A DNA stretch of 57,732 nt from Halochromatium glycolicum (GCF_016584085.1 NZ_NRSJ01000032.1:1-57732); one strand, 5' to 3'; positions 42,025-52,450 are shown, numbered from the stretch's first letter. A program made the numbers and translations. The notes: generated from the letters alone by a model not told the origin.

Positions 42025-42651
42025 CCTGCTGGTCTCCGACCCGGTGCACGACTGAACCCCGGTGCATGACTGACCATCGAAGCCAAGCGACTGTATCGCG
42101 CCCGGCCCCGACGCTTGGTCGCACGGCGCCGAGGTTGCCAAGAGCGGCCGAGCCAAACGGCGCACCGTGGTTGCATCGACTTCGGAAGCAAGTATAGGCG
42201 TGCAGCGGCAGCGCTGATGTCGGACATCGCACACCGGCCACGATCCGTGACCCGATGCAGAGGCGGATCGCGACCGGTGGTGGGCGGCCCAAGCGGCTCG
42301 GCGCAACGCGAGACGCGGATCGAGGGCAACAGGTCTGTTGCGATCCATACAGGCCGCACACCATTGTCGACTATGCTACAACACCAACACGGTCATAAGT
42401 TTTCATAATTAAGTGATAAAAACAAATAGATAAACGATCTCCACGGCTTCTGCGCAGGGCTCGCTGGTTTGGCGCAGGGCTTGCTTTTGTAGGAGCTCAG
42501 TCCTACACATGAAATTGCATCAGTAGCAGGGCTGAGGGTCCCTGAACGACGGGAAGATGGCGAGTGCTACGGGCCAACTCTTCAAAGCCCGGCCCAACAG
42601 CGATGGGCAAGGATTATTTCGATCACCACATCAATTCCGGAGGGAAGGAAG
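42025..42651. other. 627-bp gene-free region
   Basis: A short repeat (CGGTGCA-C/T-GACTGA twice at about 42040-42075), then ordinary GC-rich sequence with no coding resemblance, then an AT-rich block at 42370-42440 (ATAATTAAGTGATAAAAACA), probably the promoter of the next gene. The ribosome site GGAGGGAAGG is directly before 42652. Confidence 0.6.
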
Positions 42652-44034
42652 ATGAGTTTCAAACGCTATCGTTGTGGCACTTGTGCGCATATCTACGACG
42701 AAGCTATGGGTGACCCGATCCACGGGGTGGTCCCGGGAACTCGATTTGATGACCTACCGGACGAGTGGTTTTGTTCGGTTTGTGGTGATCCTCACGAAAG
42801 TTTTAACCTTGCCGGTTCGTCCAAGCTTGCGCAAGCCGTAGCCGAACACAACGGCGACCAGAAACGTAACGGCAGCGACCAGGAAGAGGCTCCGATTGTG
42901 ATTGTTGGCGCTGGGATTGGCGGTTGGTACATCGCCGATCAACTGCGCCAGAATGGTGCCAAAGGTCCGATCACCATCGTCACGAGGGATGATGGAGACT
43001 ACTACTACAAGCCGCACCTGTCCGGGTCCGTGACCAGCAAGTCACGTAGTGACCTGATCATTGCCAAAGGACCGGATCGCGCACAGTTGCTAGACGTAGA
43101 CTTGCGTGCACATACCCAGGTGCTCGGTCTCGATCTGAAGAAAAAACGTCTATTAACCAATATAGGCAAGGTCGAGCACGGCAAGATCGAGTACGCCAAA
43201 TTGGTGCTTGCGACGGGCGCGGTACCGTTCCGTCTCTACGATCGTCGTATCCAGCAGCATATTCATCAGCTGAATGACCTGGATCAGTATGAGTCACTGA
43301 CGAAATTGCTCAAAAGCGGTAGCAAGCGGGTACTGATTCTGGGTGCCGGCTTGATCGGATGTGAATTGGCCGATGGCCTGGCTCGTGCCGGGCATGAGGT
43401 CGCGATCAATGATAGAGCCCCGTATCTGCCGTTGTCAGTGGTGTCCGAGGGCTTTTCCACCTACGTTCACGATCGATACGTGCAGAACGGGATCGATTTT
43501 TTGCTCGGCACCGCGATGAACGATGTCACCAAAGCGGACAGTGGGTTGCAGATCCAGTTCGAGGATGGGCGCACCATAGAGTGCGACGTCGTGATCTCGG
43601 CGATCGGCCTGAAGCCCAACGTTGATCTTGCGGCGCGAGCGGGCCTTGATGTTGGCCAGGGTATCAAGGTCGATGACACCATGCGTACCAGCGAACCAGA
43701 TATCTACGCTGTCGGTGATTGTGCTGAACACAAGGGGCAGGTGTTTTCATTCGTCGAGTGTATCAATAACCAGGCTGCCGTGATCGTGGATCAGCTTTGC
43801 GGTGACGGCAAGCAGCGCTTCGAGTCACAGATGTGTGTCGGAAGCATAACCGCCTTTCTGCCTGCTGGCAGTTCCTGTTTGCGCCCTTACCGCACCGGCC
43901 CGGGCTATAGCGTGAAATCGTCTAATCCTCCCGGACACCTCGCTAAGGTGGTAATACTACCGACCGAGCCAAAACATGATGACGGAGGCCAAGCGAAGGC
44001 TTTGGGATTAAGCGCGACCGGGTCCGTACGCTGA
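42652..44034 (+). CDS. Rubredoxin fused to an NAD(P)H:rubredoxin oxidoreductase
   Basis: A 460-aa fusion. Residues 1-50 are rubredoxin with the iron site Cys8/11 (CGTC) and Cys41/44 (CSVC). A linker follows, then an FAD-dependent pyridine-nucleotide oxidoreductase: FAD site IVIVGAGIGGWYIADQL, NAD site VLILGAGLIGCELADGL, and DIYAVGDCAEHKGQVF. Electrons would pass NAD(P)H-FAD-rubredoxin and on to a peroxide/oxygen-reducing or alkane-oxidising partner. Codon choice is visibly less GC-rich than in its neighbours, suggesting acquisition. The last 65 residues do not look like the family's usual end, so a late frameshift is possible. Confidence 0.85.
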   Translation: MSFKRYRCGTCAHIYDEAMGDPIHGVVPGTRFDDLPDEWFCSVCGDPHESFNLAGSSKLAQAVAEHNGDQKRNGSDQEEAPIVIVGAGIGGWYIADQLRQNGAKGPITIVTRDDGDYYYKPHLSGSVTSKSRSDLIIAKGPDRAQLLDVDLRAHTQVLGLDLKKKRLLTNIGKVEHGKIEYAKLVLATGAVPFRLYDRRIQQHIHQLNDLDQYESLTKLLKSGSKRVLILGAGLIGCELADGLARAGHEVAINDRAPYLPLSVVSEGFSTYVHDRYVQNGIDFLLGTAMNDVTKADSGLQIQFEDGRTIECDVVISAIGLKPNVDLAARAGLDVGQGIKVDDTMRTSEPDIYAVGDCAEHKGQVFSFVECINNQAAVIVDQLCGDGKQRFESQMCVGSITAFLPAGSSCLRPYRTGPGYSVKSSNPPGHLAKVVILPTEPKHDDGGQAKALGLSATGSVR

Positions 44035-44140
44035 TGAACAGGCTGTACGGACCCCTTGCTACTTTGCGCTGGACGCGACGCGTTCGCACAATATGAGCGG
44101 AAACACCCGGCCCCTCAGCGCTCTCCGATGCCGCTTTGCC

Positions 44141-44303
44141 TAAGGCGATTTCTGTCAAAGCTCATACCGCCTTGCTGGTCTTTTCGCTCGCCTTCTTCGT
44201 CGCGCCGCCGGTCACATAGCCCGGCTATGCTCCCGGCGACGCTCCTCGAAGGCAAACGACAATCCTGCGCAATTCGGTACGAGCTTTTCCGGCAATCGCC
44301 TAA
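44141..44303. repeat. 163-bp palindromic element, copy 1
   Basis: Ends form 29-bp imperfect inverted repeats (44141-44169 and 44275-44303; TAAGGCGATT against AATCGCCTAA), and the interior is itself palindromic around CATAGCCCGGCTATG, so the whole element can fold into one long hairpin. It matches copy 2 (54012-54174) at 160 of 163 positions in the same orientation. It lies between converging genes, where it could also act as a two-way terminator. It resembles a MITE or intergenic repeat unit. Confidence 0.9.
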
Positions 44304-44319
44304 ACCAGTAAACCGCCCT

Positions 44320-45579
44320 TTAGATCCGCACTGCCAAGCCATCGGCCAACGACAAGCGGTAGGCCCGATAGCTCGGGATACTGCCGACCAGGAACCCTGC
44401 AGCGATCACGGCGCCGAGCAGGACCCACTCGTAGGGTGTCGGCCCGCCGATGGGGACGAAGATCCCGAATCGACTCTCGATGAGCGGCTGCCCCACGATC
44501 AGCGCCAGGTAGAGCAAGGCCATGCCGGACAGCACGCCGAGCAGCGTGAGAAACCCTGCCTCGCCCATGATCAACGCGAACACGTGTCCGGGGCGCGCGC
44601 CGACCGAGCGCAGGATGGCCATCTCCCGACGTCGCTCATTGAGACTGGTCAACAAGGCGGTCAGCATGCCGAACAGGCCGACCACGACCACAAAGGCCGA
44701 GACGATCAGCAAGGCGTTCTCGGCGACGCCGATCAGATCCCAAAGCTGGCTGAGCGCCACGCCGGGCAGGATCGCCAACAGCGGTTCTTCGGGGTATTCG
44801 TTGACAAAGCGTTGGACCTGAAAGGTCGCAATCTTTGATTCGAGTCCCACCAGAAAGGCGGTGATCGCCTTTGGGGTCAAGTCCATCGCCCGGGCCTGAT
44901 CGGCCGAGATCGACAGGCCGGGGATCGGTGCGCCGCTCTGCCAATCGACGTGGATGGCCTCGATCGCCTCGAGACTGACATGGACGGTGCGATCGACCGG
45001 CGTCCCCGTTCGCTCAAGGATGCCCAGGACACGAAACGGCTTGTCGTCGTGTTTGGCGAAGCTGACCTCGCCGGCGCCATGAGCCACGATGATCGCGTCG
45101 CCGATCTGATAGCCCAATGTGTCCGCGACCTCGGCACCGAGCACGGCATCGTAGAGATCGGAGAACGGCTGTCCTTCCTCAAAACTCAGGCGGCGATCGC
45201 GCCCGTAACGGTAGTGCTCGAAGTAGGCTTCGGTGGTCCCCAGGACCCGAAACTCGCGATGGGAGTCCCCGAGCGAGATCGGCACGGTCCAGGCGACCTT
45301 GGGATGGGCGGCGATGTCCTGGTAGCTCTCCCAAGAGAGGTTGTTGGTGGCATCGCCGATGCGGAAGACCGAGTACAACAGCAGCTGCACCGGTCCGCTG
45401 CGCGCGCCGACGATGAGATCGGTGCCAGACAGCGTATTGGCGAAGCTCGACCGCGCCTCGGTGCGCAACCGTTCGACACCGACCAGTAGGGTGACGCTCA
45501 GCGCAATGGACACGAGCGTCAGCAACGCCGTAAAGCGTCGATTCAACAGGCTCTTCCACGCTAGGGACAGGATTGCCAT
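44320..45579 (-). CDS. FtsX/MacB-type ABC permease
   Basis: A 419-aa membrane protein: TM1 near residues 15-35, a large periplasmic MacB-like domain (about 40-270, with TDLIVGARSGPVQLLLYSVF), and three TMs in the last 150 residues (ALLIVSAFVVVVGLFGMLTA, ERRREMAILRSVGARPGHVF, the permease signature). Such proteins do not import by channel but perform mechanical work across the membrane. With the ATPase, DUF2796 and DUF3299 proteins it recalls the Vibrio cholerae zrg zinc locus. Last gene of the long operon. Confidence 0.88.
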   Translation of the reverse strand: MAILSLAWKSLLNRRFTALLTLVSIALSVTLLVGVERLRTEARSSFANTLSGTDLIVGARSGPVQLLLYSVFRIGDATNNLSWESYQDIAAHPKVAWTVPISLGDSHREFRVLGTTEAYFEHYRYGRDRRLSFEEGQPFSDLYDAVLGAEVADTLGYQIGDAIIVAHGAGEVSFAKHDDKPFRVLGILERTGTPVDRTVHVSLEAIEAIHVDWQSGAPIPGLSISADQARAMDLTPKAITAFLVGLESKIATFQVQRFVNEYPEEPLLAILPGVALSQLWDLIGVAENALLIVSAFVVVVGLFGMLTALLTSLNERRREMAILRSVGARPGHVFALIMGEAGFLTLLGVLSGMALLYLALIVGQPLIESRFGIFVPIGGPTPYEWVLLGAVIAAGFLVGSIPSYRAYRLSLADGLAVRI

Positions 45580-45582
45580 GAT

Positions 45583-46311
45583 TTAAAGCGAGCGATTGAC
45601 AACGGCGAGATCGATGACCCGATCGAACAGGTGCTCCAGGGAGGCGTCGTGGCTGACGAACACCAACGTCGCACCAGACGCGCGGCACTCGTCGAACAGC
45701 AGCCGGATGAACGACTCGCGTCGATCCGCATCCAGCGAAGAGGTCGGCTCATCGGCGATCAGCAGCTCCGGTGAGCCGATCAACGCGCGAGCAGCCGCCA
45801 CGCGTTGCTGCTGGCCAACACTCAGCGTTGCCACCGCCCGCTGATGGAGATCGGCATGATCCATGTCGAGGTGTTGCAGCAAGCGCCGGGCCTCCGCATC
45901 CAGGCCCCGGCCCCGCGACCGGGCCTTGTTGCGACGCCTCGCTGAGAAGCGACAGGGCAAGGTCACATTGTCGACCACCGAGAGATACGGAATCAGGTTG
46001 AACATCTGAAAGATGTAACCGATGTGATCGGCGCGAAAATGGTCCCGCTCGACACTGCCGAGCTGCTCCAAGGCATGGTCGATCACGCGAACCGAGCCGA
46101 CGGCCGCGGTCGTCACCCCCGCGATCAGGCTCAACAGCGTGCTCTTGCCACTGCCGCTGGCACCCTTGATGAACAGACGCTCCCCAGGGGCGACCGTCAA
46201 GTCCTCGATCGCCAGCACCAAGGGTGCGCTCGGCTGCCAGCGGAACTGAAGCCCCTTGATGTCGATGACCAACTCGCCGACCTCGGATGATTCAGGAGAA
46301 GCCTGGTTCAC
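45583..46311 (-). CDS. LolD/MacB-type ABC ATPase
   Basis: A 242-aa ABC ATPase. Walker A GASGSGKSTLL is near residues 50-60, the Q-loop in HIGYIFQMFNLIPYLSV, the signature LSVGQQQRVAAARAL (Val-Gly in place of Ser-Gly-Gly, as in many LolD), and Walker B LLIADEPTSSLD. It partners the permease three bases downstream and starts directly after the DUF2796 gene. The substrate is unknown; zinc is suggested by context. Confidence 0.9.
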   Translation of the reverse strand: MNQASPESSEVGELVIDIKGLQFRWQPSAPLVLAIEDLTVAPGERLFIKGASGSGKSTLLSLIAGVTTAAVGSVRVIDHALEQLGSVERDHFRADHIGYIFQMFNLIPYLSVVDNVTLPCRFSARRRNKARSRGRGLDAEARRLLQHLDMDHADLHQRAVATLSVGQQQRVAAARALIGSPELLIADEPTSSLDADRRESFIRLLFDECRASGATLVFVSHDASLEHLFDRVIDLAVVNRSL

Positions 46312-46314
46312 AGT

Positions 46315-47112
<798 letters not shown>

Positions 47113-47170
47113 TGGGCGTCTCCGTGATTGGATGAAGGCTGCCTCGCTTGCGGCGATGGCCACAAATCAG

Positions 47171-48223
47171 TTACTCGGTGTCGGCACAGTCCCAGACCTC
47201 GACCCGCCCCTCGGCATCGATGCGCGCAATGGCCGAACCCTGAGGGTTCCAGGTGATCGCCTCGATCGCCGCGCCCACCAGTACCGCACCAGTTAGGCGG
47301 CCGGTCCCAGAACGGGACAGATCCCAGACCAACAGGCTGCCGTCCTTGGCCGCGGAGGCCAGCCGTCGGCGGCCAGACGCAAACGCCAACGCGGTGATGC
47401 GCGCGCCATGGCCTTCGAGCAGGCCGGGCCGAGTGCCCTCTGGGCCGCCGCCAGCAAAGCTCCAGACCGTGACATAGTCGGCGCCGGCGGTTGCGAGTAG
47501 GCTGGAGCTGTCGTCGAAAGCGAGCGCTGCAGGCTTCGCTGGATAGCCCGACATCATCGAATCTTCGCCGGTTGCGCGCCGCCAAAAATGGACGGTTCGA
47601 TCCTGACTGCCGCAAGCGATAATGGCCCTGTTCGGACTCAGCGCGAGCGAGATCAACGATCCTTGCCAATCCAGGCTTCGGCGCACGCCGCCGTCGGCTG
47701 CATCCCGAAACGCAACCCGACCGTAGCCAGCGGTCACGATCTCTGTGGAATCGGCCCAGGCAAGGGCGCTGATCGTGCTGCCCTCTGGCTCGCCGCAGGC
47801 GGACGGCGCGCCGTCGGCTCGCCACAGGTGCAAGTACCGGCCGGCGGCTGCGGCCAAACGGGAGCCATCCGGAGCCCAGGCGACGTGCTCGACCCACGCG
47901 GCCTGTGCGGACAATGTGGCGAGCGGCACAGTGGCAGCAGCTTCCCACAGCCGCACGCAACCGTCCTGACCCGCGCTCGCCAGCCAGCGTCCGTCCGGGC
48001 TAGGGGCCAGATCGAGAATGCCGCCGGTATGCGCCGCGACGCGTTGAACGATGGCCCCGTCGCCAGCCGCGAAGGTCGAGAGGACACCGCCGGCATCACC
48101 GACGTGCAGAAGACTGCCGTCGGGATGCCAACAGACACACACGGGATAGTCGCCGACCTGCGCGCGCCAGCGCCGCAACAACAGGCCCTGGCCACCGCCA
48201 GCGCGCCTCTTTAAGCCAGGCAT
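47171..48223 (-). CDS. WD40-repeat protein
   Basis: A 350-aa protein composed of WD40 repeats, about seven blades (for example VCVCWHPDGSLLHVGDAGGV, ILDLAPSPDGRWLASAGQDG, ITALAFASGRRRLASAAKDG, AITWNPQGSAIARIDAEGRV). No signal peptide, hence cytosolic. The ATG at 48223 lies within the last codons of the GTPase gene, giving a 13-base overlap and coupled translation. WD40 genes next to Zur-controlled GTPases occur in other gammaproteobacteria; the protein may be a scaffold for zinc transfer, but that is inference. Confidence 0.85.
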   Translation of the reverse strand: MPGLKRRAGGGQGLLLRRWRAQVGDYPVCVCWHPDGSLLHVGDAGGVLSTFAAGDGAIVQRVAAHTGGILDLAPSPDGRWLASAGQDGCVRLWEAAATVPLATLSAQAAWVEHVAWAPDGSRLAAAAGRYLHLWRADGAPSACGEPEGSTISALAWADSTEIVTAGYGRVAFRDAADGGVRRSLDWQGSLISLALSPNRAIIACGSQDRTVHFWRRATGEDSMMSGYPAKPAALAFDDSSSLLATAGADYVTVWSFAGGGPEGTRPGLLEGHGARITALAFASGRRRLASAAKDGSLLVWDLSRSGTGRLTGAVLVGAAIEAITWNPQGSAIARIDAEGRVEVWDCADTE

Positions 48224-49554
48224 GCTCGAAACCCGGCCTCGAGCGCTGCGCGGTCCAGATTGCGCCCGATGAAGACCAGTTGGTTGCCGCGAGGGAGATC
48301 GCCCCAAGCACGATCGGGGCGACCGTCGAACAGCATGTGGACGCCTTGGAAGACAAAGCGCTCGGCCTCACCAGCGATGCTGATGAAGCCCTTCATGCGG
48401 AAAATGTCGATGCCCCGCTCGGCCAACAGCGTCGATAGCCAGCGGTTGAGCCGGTTGGCATCGACGTCGCCGGCAACCTCGATGCCGACCGAGGTGACGG
48501 TGTCGTCGTGCTCATGCTGCGCGACCCAGGCATGCTCAGCCACTGGCTGCAGTAACCGCCCCTCGGCATCCGTGAGCCGCAAGTTGAACTCCTCGGCGAA
48601 ATGCTCGGTGTAGAGTCCGACCAAGCCGGGGGTATCGATCGTCAATGGAAAGACCTTGGTGCCGGGCTCAGTCAGCTCCAGCTCAACGTGCGTAGCCGGC
48701 TCAACGGGCTCTCCTGGCTGCGTGCGGACTGGTTCTTCGGCATAGAGCCGAACACAACGCTCGGCGCCTGCGCGCAACGCCGTCTCGTCGGCGCTCGGCA
48801 GCGTCACTGCCACCAGCGACATCGCTGGATCAGGGCCATCATCCAGCATCAGCCGATAGTGCCCGGCCTCCAGTGCGTAGACGCCGCTCCATTCAAACGG
48901 ATATTCGGGCTCGAGAAAGCTCGGCTTGCGGCTCAAGGCCTGGTCGAGATCGAAGGCGCTTAAGCCGACGACACGATCCAGGTCAACCTCGCCGTGACTG
49001 GCCCGATGGATATGGGCCAGCGCGTTCATGCCGCGCACTCGCCGCTCCAACTCATCGAGGCGCGCCGGCTCGACCAGGTCGGTCTTATTCAGGATCAGCA
49101 CGTCGGCGAACGCGATCTGCTCGGCGCTCTCGCGGGTATGATCGAGTTGTTGCTCGACGTGCTTTGCATCGACGAGCGTGACGATGCCATCGAGCGCAAA
49201 CTGCTCATGGACGTCGTCGTCCATAAAGAAGGTCTGCGCAACCGGCCCCGGATCGGCCAGGCCCGTGGTCTCGACGAGCACATAGTCGAACTTGTCTCGG
49301 CGTTTGAACAGATTGCCGAGGATGCGGATCAGATCACCCCGCACGGTGCAGCAGATACAGCCATTGGACATCTCGAAGATCTCTTCGTCGGCATCGATCA
49401 CCAACCCTTGATCGATGCCGATCTCGCCGTACTCGTTTTCGATGACGGCGATGCGCTTGCCATGCTGCTCCGAGAGGATGCGGTTCAGGAGCGTCGTCTT
49501 GCCGGCGCCGAGAAAGCCGGTCAGGATGGTGACGGGTACCTTCGTAGTGCTCAT
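48211..49554 (-). CDS. COG0523 GTPase (CobW/YjiA type) with a large insert
   Basis: A 447-aa G3E GTPase: Walker [10 protein letters not shown] (13-21), GCICC (65-69), VETTGLADPGPVAQTFF, ILNKTDLV, and a CobW C-terminal domain near 360-440 (DIFRMKGFISIAGEAERFVF, GNQLVFIGRNLD). Between the G domain and the C-terminal domain there is an insert of about 100 residues (215-320), longer than usual and without His clusters. It overlaps the end of znuA by four bases, so it is made with the zinc importer and may receive zinc directly from it. Confidence 0.9.
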   Translation of the reverse strand: MSTTKVPVTILTGFLGAGKTTLLNRILSEQHGKRIAVIENEYGEIGIDQGLVIDADEEIFEMSNGCICCTVRGDLIRILGNLFKRRDKFDYVLVETTGLADPGPVAQTFFMDDDVHEQFALDGIVTLVDAKHVEQQLDHTRESAEQIAFADVLILNKTDLVEPARLDELERRVRGMNALAHIHRASHGEVDLDRVVGLSAFDLDQALSRKPSFLEPEYPFEWSGVYALEAGHYRLMLDDGPDPAMSLVAVTLPSADETALRAGAERCVRLYAEEPVRTQPGEPVEPATHVELELTEPGTKVFPLTIDTPGLVGLYTEHFAEEFNLRLTDAEGRLLQPVAEHAWVAQHEHDDTVTSVGIEVAGDVDANRLNRWLSTLLAERGIDIFRMKGFISIAGEAERFVFQGVHMLFDGRPDRAWGDLPRGNQLVFIGRNLDRAALEAGFRACLA

Positions 49555-50561
49555 TTCGGGTCTCCGTGTGATGTGGCAGGGGCCGGAGGCTCGACGCCGA
49601 TATCCGCAGCCGCCGTGGCCAGCGCCGCGGCCAGTGTGGTGGTGTTGTAGGTCAGCATGTCGAGATAGGTCGCAGCGGGACCGTCGGACGATGACAGCGC
49701 ATCGGAGTACAGCGTGCCCCCGAGCTGAGCGCCGGTCTCTCGGCGGATCTGCTCGAGCAGCCGTGGATCGCTGATGTTCTCGACAAATACGGCCGGGATC
49801 TGCTCGCGGCGGATTTGGCGAACCAGGGCTGCGACATCAGCGGCCGATGCTTCGCTCTCGGTGCTCGTGCCGACTGGGGCAATGAAGTCGATATCGAAGG
49901 CGTCGCCGAAGTAACCGAAGGCGTCATGCGAGGTCACGACGCGACGCCGCTCAACCGGGATGGCCGCCAAGGATTCCGACATCCGTGCGGCGACCCCATC
50001 GAGATCCGCCAGGAGCTGAGCCGCCCGCTCGCGATACCCCGCCGCGCCGTCCGGATCGACGGCAACCAGGCCGTCGCGGATGTTCTCGATGTAGCGGCGG
50101 CCGTTGGCCGGGTCTTGCCACGCGTGGGGGTCGGTCCCGCCATCCTCCGTGCGGCGTGGCGCGACGCCGTCGGTGGCGACGACGATCGGTCCGCCGTAGC
50201 CGGCGGCCTCGACAAGCCGGTCCATCCAACCCTCGAAGCCGAGGCCGTTGACGATGAGCAGCTGTGCCTCGCCTAGCTGCCGCGCGTCGGCCGGTGTCGG
50301 GGTATACACATGGGCATCACCGCCGGGGCCGACCAGCGTTCTCACTGTCACGCGCGCTCCGCCAATGGTCTCGGTCAGATCACCGAGGATGCTGAACGTC
50401 GCTACCACGGGCAGGGACGCGTCTGCTGGCAGCGACTCGTCGGCGGCCGCGGGCAGTAGCAGCAGCATCAGCAGTGGCGCGACGAGAGCTCGCCGTCGGC
50501 ACCTGTCGAGACGCTGCTGGTTCCAGCGGCTGCCAATGCGGTTCATCAAGGATTTCAGCAT
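49551..50561 (-). CDS. znuA: Zinc ABC transporter binding protein ZnuA
   Basis: A 336-aa cluster A-I protein. An Arg-rich start, then a signal ending LLLLPAAADE. The metal ligands are visible: His in GGDAHVYTPTPADARQL, His in GTDPHAWQDPANG, His in VTSHDAFGYFGDAFDIDFIA, and the acidic residue in AVFVENISDPRLLEQI. It lacks the long His-rich loop usual in ZnuA, unlike the orphan copy at 17074, so manganese cannot be excluded, but operon partners point to zinc. The ATG at 50561 has GAGGAGG upstream. The start lies 79 bases after znuB. Confidence 0.9.
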   Translation of the reverse strand: MLKSLMNRIGSRWNQQRLDRCRRRALVAPLLMLLLLPAAADESLPADASLPVVATFSILGDLTETIGGARVTVRTLVGPGGDAHVYTPTPADARQLGEAQLLIVNGLGFEGWMDRLVEAAGYGGPIVVATDGVAPRRTEDGGTDPHAWQDPANGRRYIENIRDGLVAVDPDGAAGYRERAAQLLADLDGVAARMSESLAAIPVERRRVVTSHDAFGYFGDAFDIDFIAPVGTSTESEASAADVAALVRQIRREQIPAVFVENISDPRLLEQIRRETGAQLGGTLYSDALSSSDGPAATYLDMLTYNTTTLAAALATAAADIGVEPPAPATSHGDPK

Positions 50562-50640
50562 GAGAAGACCTCCTCTGTTGATCAATCGATACATGGCAAC
50601 CGCGATTCGAGCCTCGACGGACCCTCGCAGCTCCGGCCTA

Positions 50641-51531
50641 TCAGGCTTGCAAATGTCGTTGATGGAGCAGCCTGCGCGTGACGACGCCTTCCGGGCCCGC
50701 CAACAGCGACAAGAGGTAGATGCCGCCGATGGCGAGGATGATCGCCGGCCCCGAGGCGAGATCCAGGTGATAGGAGAGCAGCAGACCCGCCAGCGATCCG
50801 CAGACCGCGACCAGCACGGCGGCCAACAGCAGACCGGAGATTGTGCGGGACCAGAACCGCGCCGCCGCTGCCGGCAGGATGACAATGCCGACCGCGAGCA
50901 GCGTCCCCAGGGCCTGAAAACCGCCGACGAGGTTCAGCACGACCAGCATCAGAAAGCCGTAATGGGCCACCGGGCTCAGCGGGCTCACAGTGCGCAGGAA
51001 GCTCGGATCCACGCACTCGGCCACCAGCGGGCGGAACAGCAGCGCCAGCGTCAACAATGTGATCGTCGTGATGGCTGCAATGAGCAGCAGTGCCGCGTCG
51101 TTGAGCGCGAGCACGGTCCCGAACAGCACATGGAACAGATCAACCTGACTGCCTCGCAGCGAGATCAACAACACACCGGCGGCCAACGAGATCAGATAGA
51201 AGGCGGCCAAGCTGGCATCCTCGCCAAGCAGCGTGCCGCGGGCCACGAGCCCGGCAAGCATGGCCACGGCTAGACCGGCGACGAGTCCACCGATGGTCAT
51301 GGCTCCAACCGACAACCCAAACAGAAAATAGCCAAGGGCCGCGCCCGGCAGGATCGCATGCGCCATGGCATCACCGGTCAGGCTCATGCGCCTCAGCAAG
51401 AGGAACACGCCGACCGGCGTCGCGCCCAAGGCGAGCGCTAGGCAGCCGACCAAGGCCCGGCGCATGAACTCGAATTCGACAAAGGGCGCAATCAAGGGCT
51501 CGAACACGATCAAGCCGCCCGCCGTCGGCAC
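50641..51531 (-). CDS. znuB: Zinc ABC transporter permease ZnuB
   Basis: A 296-aa ABC-3 permease with about eight TMs. Family motifs: MRRALVGCLALALGATPVGV, LLLRRMSLTGDAMAHAILPG, GTVLALNDAALL, and VGIVILPAAAARFW. It starts with a GTG inside the end of znuC (22-base overlap), so the two are translationally coupled. Confidence 0.93.
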   Translation of the reverse strand: MPTAGGLIVFEPLIAPFVEFEFMRRALVGCLALALGATPVGVFLLLRRMSLTGDAMAHAILPGAALGYFLFGLSVGAMTIGGLVAGLAVAMLAGLVARGTLLGEDASLAAFYLISLAAGVLLISLRGSQVDLFHVLFGTVLALNDAALLLIAAITTITLLTLALLFRPLVAECVDPSFLRTVSPLSPVAHYGFLMLVVLNLVGGFQALGTLLAVGIVILPAAAARFWSRTISGLLLAAVLVAVCGSLAGLLLSYHLDLASGPAIILAIGGIYLLSLLAGPEGVVTRRLLHQRHLQA

Positions 51532-52244
51532 ACCGGTGCCCGCTCGTCGTGAGCTTCAGCCATCTGCCGGGCGCGAAACAGATGCTCGCCACGTAGGACC
51601 TCGGCGGTTGGTCCAGCGGCAACCAGCTCACGTGCCAGCAGCATCGCCGTTGGAAAGTGGCTGCGGACCTGGTCGAGGTCGTGCAGCACGGCGATAACGG
51701 TGCGGGCCTCGCCGTGCCAGCGGCGCACCAGTGCCAGCAGGTCCTCGGCCGTGCGGGTATCGATGGCGGTGAACGGCTCATCGAGCAGGATCAGCGGTGC
51801 ATCCTGCAGCAGCACGCGCGCAAACAGCGCCCGCTGAAACTGACCGCCGGACAGCGCACCGATGGGCCGGCCGGCAAAGCCGTTGAGTCCGACGGCGGCC
51901 AGCGCCTCGGCGATGGCCGTTCGATCGTGGCGGGTCAGCGAACGCAGGGCACCCACGCGGTGCCACAGCCCAAAGCTGACCAGTTCGTCGACCCGCAGCG
52001 GGAAGGTGCGATCAAGGTCGATCTGCTGCGGCAGATAGGCCACGCGGTGGCGGACGACCCCATGCAGCCGGACCTCGCCCTGCAATGGCCGAAGCAGCCC
52101 CAGGATTCCCTTCAAGAGCGTCGACTTGCCGGCACCATTGGGACCGACAACGGCAAGCAGCGAACCGCGCGCAATGGTCGCATCGAGATGATGAACCGCC
52201 GGATGGCGATCGTAGCCCAGGGTTAGGTTGTCGAGCTCAATCAT
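51510..52244 (-). CDS. znuC: Zinc ABC transporter ATPase ZnuC
   Basis: A 244-aa ABC ATPase: Walker A GPNGAGKSTLL (34-44), RVAYLPQQIDLDRTFPL (Q-loop), signature LSGGQFQRALFARVL, Walker B PLILLDEPFTAID, and VIAVLHDLDQVRSHF. This is the typical set for the ZnuC/MntB family. It lies nine bases after the small membrane protein gene at the head of the operon. Confidence 0.93.
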   Translation of the reverse strand: MIELDNLTLGYDRHPAVHHLDATIARGSLLAVVGPNGAGKSTLLKGILGLLRPLQGEVRLHGVVRHRVAYLPQQIDLDRTFPLRVDELVSFGLWHRVGALRSLTRHDRTAIAEALAAVGLNGFAGRPIGALSGGQFQRALFARVLLQDAPLILLDEPFTAIDTRTAEDLLALVRRWHGEARTVIAVLHDLDQVRSHFPTAMLLARELVAAGPTAEVLRGEHLFRARQMAEAHDERAPVCRRRAA

Positions 52245-52253
52245 GCGCGAGAT

Positions 52254-52403
52254 TCAGTTGATCGCCCACCAGAGCGCGAGCCACAACACCAGCAAGGCGA
52301 TCAGGCCAATGCTGACCCGGCCAACGGCGCTGAGATAAAGGAGCGATGGCCATACCGACGGTTTCATGTTGGCCGACGCTGTCGGTCGAGGACGTTGTGC
52401 CAT
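52254..52403 (-). CDS. Small single-TM protein heading the znu operon
   Basis: A 49-aa protein with one TM near its C-terminus (VSIGLIALLVLWLALWWAIN). The start at 52403 is chosen because the frame further upstream runs through the Zur-like site. The first 25 residues are basic. No family recognised. Spacing of nine bases to znuC and position right behind the operator suggest it is expressed with the importer, perhaps as a regulator or small subunit. Confidence 0.55.
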   Translation of the reverse strand: MAQRPRPTASANMKPSVWPSLLYLSAVGRVSIGLIALLVLWLALWWAIN

Positions 52404-52425
52404 GATCTGACGCGCTCCGCTCCGG

Positions 52426-52450
52426 TTGAAAATACGATATAACATCACCC
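52426..52450 (-). promoter_or_regulatory. candidate Zur box of the znuCBA operon
   Basis: On the reverse strand GATGTTATA is a perfect half-site followed by a degenerate partner CGTATTTTC. It lies 23 bases before the first gene of the operon. On the forward strand the core reads GATATAACATC. Confidence 0.65.

Noticed and set aside
42040..42360. Gene-like frames in the 627-bp gap before the rubredoxin fusion
   Set aside because: All are Arg/Ser-rich translations without motif, typical of GC-rich non-coding DNA.
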